Assembly (NCBI GenBank): GCA_016765255.1
Contig: JAESQI010000066.1
Location: 12,405-21,196, forward strand
DNA: 8,792 nt
Reading direction: 5' to 3'
DNA from: Robiginitomaculum sp.
GTDB taxonomy: Bacteria > Pseudomonadota > Alphaproteobacteria > Caulobacterales > Maricaulaceae
In this document: positions 5,855 to 8,792 of the stretch, piece by piece
How the letters are laid out: each line of letters opens with the position of its first letter
How positions within the stretch are numbered: position 1 is the first letter of the stretch
Made by a program: the position numbers and the translations under genes
Notes under the pieces: generated by a model
Told to the model about the DNA's origin: nothing
What the model saw: the letters and a program-made list of their open reading frames with translations, nothing else
Database searches by the model: none

Positions 5855-7129
5855 ATGGCTAACGATTTTGACAGTAATATAACCCGAAAATTAACCCGTT
5901 CATTTTTAAATGCGTTTGAGAGTAATCGTGTTTTATCTAAGAACGTAAATACACAATTTTTATCTAACGCATTTAACCCATCGACAGGTGACACTGTAGA
6001 TATTAAGCGTCCAACTGACTATAAGTCTTCACGAACAAGTGATGGTGATATTTCAAGTGGAACAGCTGGATCGATCATTACCGGCAAAGCATCTGGCGTG
6101 GTTCAAGACTACTTCACAGTAGAGTTAGATTGGGCTGAAGCAGACGAAGCAATTAAGATGGATCAGCTTGATCAACTTATTGCGCCAGCAGCAACACGAA
6201 TCGTAACCGATTTGGAAGTTGATTTCGCTAACTTCATGCGTGAAAACACTGGCTTACTAGCTGGCACGTATGGAACAGCGGTAACAACTTGGGATGATGT
6301 AGCACAAGCAGGTGCGGTGATGTCATCTTCTGGCATACCAGCTGATCAAGATTGGATGTATGCGGTTAACCCTTTCACTCAAACAAGCTTAGCGAGCAAT
6401 CAGCGTTCATTAGGTGCCGGTGGTTCAGCGGGTGGTTTGATTTCAGAAGCTCATCGTAAAGCAATCCTATCGGATGACTTTGCAGGCATGAAAGTGATGA
6501 CTGCGACCACTTTATCAAGTGCAACCTCTCACTCTGTAGCGGATCGTGTAGGAGCTTTAGCTTCTAACCCTGATGTAACTTATGCAACCGCTAAAGATAC
6601 AATGACGCAAACGCTAGCTGTATCTGGTTTTGGTAACAACTTGCAGATCAGAGCGGGTGAAGTTATTCAGATTACAGGTCGTAACCGACTTAATCTAAAT
6701 ACGCGACAACCAATCATTGATGCGGCTGGTGTAAACGTTGTATTTACTGCAACAGTTACTACCGCGGTGACATTGTCTGGTACTGGTACGGGTAACATTG
6801 TTATAACCGGTCCCGCAATCTTTGAAGCAGCAGGCGCTTATAATACTGTTGATAGTGCTCCAGTATCGACTGATGTTGTAACCTTGCTTGGTGCAGCTTC
6901 AACTATCTACCAGCCTAATCTATTTTGGCATAAGCAAGCTTTCTCAATTGGCTCAGTACCGATTAAGAAATTGTTTAGCACAGATACATTAGGAACCACT
7001 AAAGATGGCTTGCAGATCCGAGTAAGTAAAGGCGCTTCAATCCGAGAGAACAAGCAGATTGTTCGATTTGATTTACGTCCCGCTTATGGCGTTCTTAATC
7101 CGTTCTTTGCTGGCCAAGGTTGGGGTTAA
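5855..7129 (+). CDS. P22-like major coat protein
   Basis: This is the main capsid subunit, with an HK97-type fold. At 424 residues it is close to P22 coat (430). The N-terminal half (residues 1-220) contains the GDTVDIKRP strand, an acidic ELDWAEADEAIK segment and the helix AATRIVTDLEVDFANFM, in the order expected of the P22 coat family. Residues of about 230-345 are Thr/Val/Gly-rich beta sequence (GNNLQIRAGEVIQITG, then FTATVTTAVTLSGTGTG). They fall where P22 coat has its inserted I-domain, so I infer an equivalent insertion. The C-terminus returns to core strands (LQIRVSKGASI, QIVRFDLRPAYGV). ATG 5855 has AGGAG at 5841-5845, nine bases upstream. A competing ATG at 5848 opens only four codons. 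The strong Shine-Dalgarno site, the promoter candidate upstream and the terminator directly after the gene all fit very high expression. Confidence 0.93.
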   Translation: MANDFDSNITRKLTRSFLNAFESNRVLSKNVNTQFLSNAFNPSTGDTVDIKRPTDYKSSRTSDGDISSGTAGSIITGKASGVVQDYFTVELDWAEADEAIKMDQLDQLIAPAATRIVTDLEVDFANFMRENTGLLAGTYGTAVTTWDDVAQAGAVMSSSGIPADQDWMYAVNPFTQTSLASNQRSLGAGGSAGGLISEAHRKAILSDDFAGMKVMTATTLSSATSHSVADRVGALASNPDVTYATAKDTMTQTLAVSGFGNNLQIRAGEVIQITGRNRLNLNTRQPIIDAAGVNVVFTATVTTAVTLSGTGTGNIVITGPAIFEAAGAYNTVDSAPVSTDVVTLLGAASTIYQPNLFWHKQAFSIGSVPIKKLFSTDTLGTTKDGLQIRVSKGASIRENKQIVRFDLRPAYGVLNPFFAGQGWG

Positions 7130-7136
7130 TTAATAC

Positions 7137-7160
7137 AGGGGCTTAGCGGCCCCTTATTTT
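7137..7160 (+). terminator. Intrinsic terminator after the coat gene
   Basis: AGGGGC (7137-7142) and GCCCCT (7149-7154) form a perfect GC-rich six-pair stem around the loop TTAGCG. The T-rich run TTATTTT follows at 7154-7160. It begins seven bases after the coat stop. Genes continue on the same strand with no visible new promoter, so it probably acts as a partial terminator that lowers transcription of the downstream head-completion genes, or is read through by an antiterminated late transcript. Confidence 0.8.
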
Positions 7161-7169
7161 AGGTGACTT

Positions 7170-7343
7170 ATGAGTGTATGGATTAAGCCAAATGGCAGTA
7201 AGATTAAAGTAACAGATAACAAAGCAACTATTGAGTACGTAACAAGTTTGAACTGGAAACCAGAAAAAGAGGCGGCTACTAATGACAATAGTACTACAGA
7301 TAGTAAACGGAGCAGCCGAAAAACTGGGCGTAAAAAGTGCTGA
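7170..7343 (+). CDS. Small phage protein between coat and gene 4 homologue
   Basis: This 57-codon ORF starts at ATG 7170, with AGGTGA at 7161-7166 just upstream, and ends at TGA 7341-7343. Residues 1-30 look like a compact domain: VWIKPNGSKIKVTDNKAT followed by IEYVTSLNWK. The tail from about residue 38 is hydrophilic and very basic (SKRSSRKTGRKKC). The last 62 bases overlap the next gene in another frame, so the basic tail is overprinted on the start of the gene 4 homologue. I recall small proteins of similar length and style after coat genes in other phages but can name no function. Possible roles are a minor capsid or head-tail joining protein. The good Shine-Dalgarno site and the fit to the gap after the terminator support a real gene. 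Confidence 0.7.
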   Translation: MSVWIKPNGSKIKVTDNKATIEYVTSLNWKPEKEAATNDNSTTDSKRSSRKTGRKKC

Positions 7344-7719
7344 GTCGGCGCTAGAGCCTGGAGACTTTCAAGTAATTGTAGATGAAATGAACGACATGCT
7401 AACTGAATGGGCCGATATTGGCTTAACGCCTGCATTTGTCGAGGTATTAAATAGCACTGATACAGTTAACGTTGATCGAAACGCAGTGTCAGCAATCAAA
7501 AGCAATCTAGCTATTCGCATAGCTCCATCATTTCAAAGAGGTGTGCAGCGAGAACTGGCTGTAGCGGCAGCAGCCACATTACAAGCATTAGAAGCATCTG
7601 AAATATTTATTGGCGAAGTTGCGCTACCAGACACTCTGCCATCTGGCTCAGGCAATGATTGCTCTAATGTATTTTCAAACGATAGATTTTTCCCGCAGAA
7701 TAAGAAGGTGAATTTCTAA
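7282..7719 (+). CDS. P22 gp4-like tail accessory factor (head completion)
   Basis: The P22 homologue binds the portal ring after packaging, beginning to close the channel and forming the platform for the tail. Its 145 residues (P22 gp4 has 166) match gp4 in pattern throughout. The N-terminus has AAEKLGVKSAESALEPGD, then VDEMNDMLTEWADIGL. The middle has AIKSNLAIRIAPSF. The end has LPSGSGND followed by an Asn-Asp-x-FFP segment, comparable with MPTGSGN and YFP in gp4. The N-terminal match confirms ATG 7282, with AGAGG at 7268-7272 nine bases upstream, and so confirms the overlap with the preceding small ORF. The family is placed between coat and gene 10 in P22, as here. P22 gp4 has been reported to have peptidoglycan-hydrolase activity, but I see no clear catalytic motif here. 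Confidence 0.88.
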   Translation: MTIVLQIVNGAAEKLGVKSAESALEPGDFQVIVDEMNDMLTEWADIGLTPAFVEVLNSTDTVNVDRNAVSAIKSNLAIRIAPSFQRGVQRELAVAAAATLQALEASEIFIGEVALPDTLPSGSGNDCSNVFSNDRFFPQNKKVNF

Positions 7720-8792
7720 ATGCCCAGAATACAACTCCCTCTAGGGTTTAGCTTCTATCAATCTGAGAGTAAGCCTTTCTCATCGCAACGGTGTATCAAT
7801 TGGATACCTACGGTAGCAGAGAGCGCAGCATTAAATACTCGCGCATTGCTTCAGCCTTCAGGGTTAAGCCAGTTGCTTGTAAGTACATCGATAGGCAATA
7901 GAGGCAGTCAAACACTAAATGAGATTCCATTCTTTGTTAATGGTAACTCCTTAATCTCAGTATCGTCCTCATTTGTAGAAACCAATCACGGAACTATCGA
8001 AGGTTCTGGTCGGGTATCTTTAGCTAACAACGGCCAATATTTGGTTATAGTTGTACCGGGCGGCAAGTCTTACGCGTTTAACAATCAAACTAATACGCTT
8101 GCTCAAATAACAGACGTTGATTTCAGAACCTCTGACACAGTTGTGTTTAAAGACGGCTTCTTTGTGTTTAGCTCAAGTGATGGCGCGGTATTCTTTAACT
8201 CTGCTTTGAATGACCCTTTTACCTATGACGCTTTAGACTTCGGAACAGCAGAAATAAACCCGGATAGAATAGTCGCCTTACATGTTAACCATAATGAATT
8301 ATTTGTTGGTGGCTTTGAGACTATCGAGTTATTCCAAAACATCGGTGGTGCTGGATTCCCATTTCAACGCATACCCGGCGCTAACATACAGAAAGGCATA
8401 CACGCTAAATTTTCCCTAATCGAATTTGATAATACATTTTGTTTTGTTGGAGGTGGTTTAAATGAAAGGTCGGCAATCTGGAAAGTCACGGGCAGTTCAA
8501 GCGCACAGAAAATCTCAACAGATGCTATTGATAAAGAAATTCAAAAATTCAGCGAAGACGAAATTAAAAACAGTTTTGCCATGACCAAGACCGAAAGAGG
8601 TCAATTTTTAGCCTACTTTACATTTGAGTCTGATCGAATCCCATCAAGAACATTTGTTTATAATGCTACGGCTACGGCTTTACTCGGTCAACGTGTTTGG
8701 TTTGAAGTTCAAACGGGTGTAACAGACAACAGTTTTAGAGTTCGCTCAATTGTAGCGGCTTACGGCAAGTTGATGGTAGGTGATAAATCTAC
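7720..8792 (+). CDS. P22 gp10-like packaged DNA stabilisation protein (3' truncated)
   Basis: In P22 this protein forms the hexameric ring below gp4 and keeps the packaged genome from leaking out; the tail needle and tailspikes bind next. The frame opens at ATG 7720, right after the previous TAA, with AAGGTG at 7705-7710 nine bases upstream, and stays open to the window edge. About 357 residues are visible, against about 472 in P22. Landmarks comparable with gp10 are the N-terminal INWIPTVAES and LLQPSGL, EGSGRVSLANNGQYLVIV at residue 94 onward, NHNELFVGGFETIELFQN, GANIQKGIHAKFSLI, STDAIDKEIQKFS and a final MVGDKS. The protein is beta-rich and propeller-like, with no signal peptide or membrane helix. 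The end of the gene is cut by the window, not by a mutation. Confidence 0.9.
   Translation, partial: MPRIQLPLGFSFYQSESKPFSSQRCINWIPTVAESAALNTRALLQPSGLSQLLVSTSIGNRGSQTLNEIPFFVNGNSLISVSSSFVETNHGTIEGSGRVSLANNGQYLVIVVPGGKSYAFNNQTNTLAQITDVDFRTSDTVVFKDGFFVFSSSDGAVFFNSALNDPFTYDALDFGTAEINPDRIVALHVNHNELFVGGFETIELFQNIGGAGFPFQRIPGANIQKGIHAKFSLIEFDNTFCFVGGGLNERSAIWKVTGSSSAQKISTDAIDKEIQKFSEDEIKNSFAMTKTERGQFLAYFTFESDRIPSRTFVYNATATALLGQRVWFEVQTGVTDNSFRVRSIVAAYGKLMVGDKS

Noticed and set aside
5848..5862. ATG at 5848 close to the strong AGGAG before coat
   Set aside because: It opens only four codons (MPNG) and is too close to the Shine-Dalgarno site. ATG 5855 with nine-base spacing and coat homology is the real start.
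7154..7435. Minus-strand 93-codon frame across the small ORF and gene 4 homologue
   Set aside because: The hydrophobic C-terminal stretch looks membrane-like, but the frame is antisense to two supported genes and begins in the terminator stem region without context.
1..8792. CRISPR array, insertion sequence, attachment site, integrase or defence gene
   Set aside because: I found no spaced direct repeats, no transposase or recombinase motifs and no terminal inverted repeats. All long frames are phage structural or packaging genes.

Overview
The window is a morphogenesis region of a tailed, short-tailed (podovirus-type) bacteriophage or prophage with a P22-like head. All convincing genes lie on the + strand, are tightly packed, and have Shine-Dalgarno sites typical of a Gram-negative host. 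I cannot identify the host. The base and codon use and the protein style suggest a gammaproteobacterial, possibly marine, host, but that is a guess.

Layout. Positions 1-27 hold the last eight codons of an upstream gene. Positions 28-782 hold two ATGA-coupled genes. The first has a WGxSWG-type N-terminus followed by eleven FGxG-type decapeptide repeats. The second is a small beta-rich protein that may resemble phage tail/baseplate beta-sandwich domains. A 129-base gap (783-911) has a perfect 11-base match to the complement of the 16S rRNA 3' end, two hairpins and a six-codon mini-ORF. The head module follows in exact P22 order: small terminase, large terminase (P22 gene 2 role), portal (gene 1), scaffold (gene 8), coat (gene 5), tail accessory factor (gene 4) and packaged-DNA stabilisation protein (gene 10, cut by the window end). 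An unlisted 57-codon ORF (7170-7343) sits between coat and gene 4.

How the genes work together. The terminase pair recognises and pumps DNA through the portal into a procapsid built from coat on scaffold. The gene 4 and gene 10 products then plug and extend the portal. The 5009-5102 gap carries a promoter candidate with a perfect -10 box, a dyad over its -35 and a 5'-UTR hairpin. This would fit boosted scaffold and coat expression. A good intrinsic terminator directly after coat would lower the output of the low-copy head-completion genes.

Most of the window is recognisable phage biology. The parts least explained are the decapeptide-repeat protein, the structured gap before the small terminase, an 11-base dyad-associated sequence shared by both main intergenic gaps, and the small ORF that overlaps gene 4. 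I see no CRISPR array, tRNA, insertion sequence, defence gene or integrase. No gene-free stretch exceeds 300 bases.
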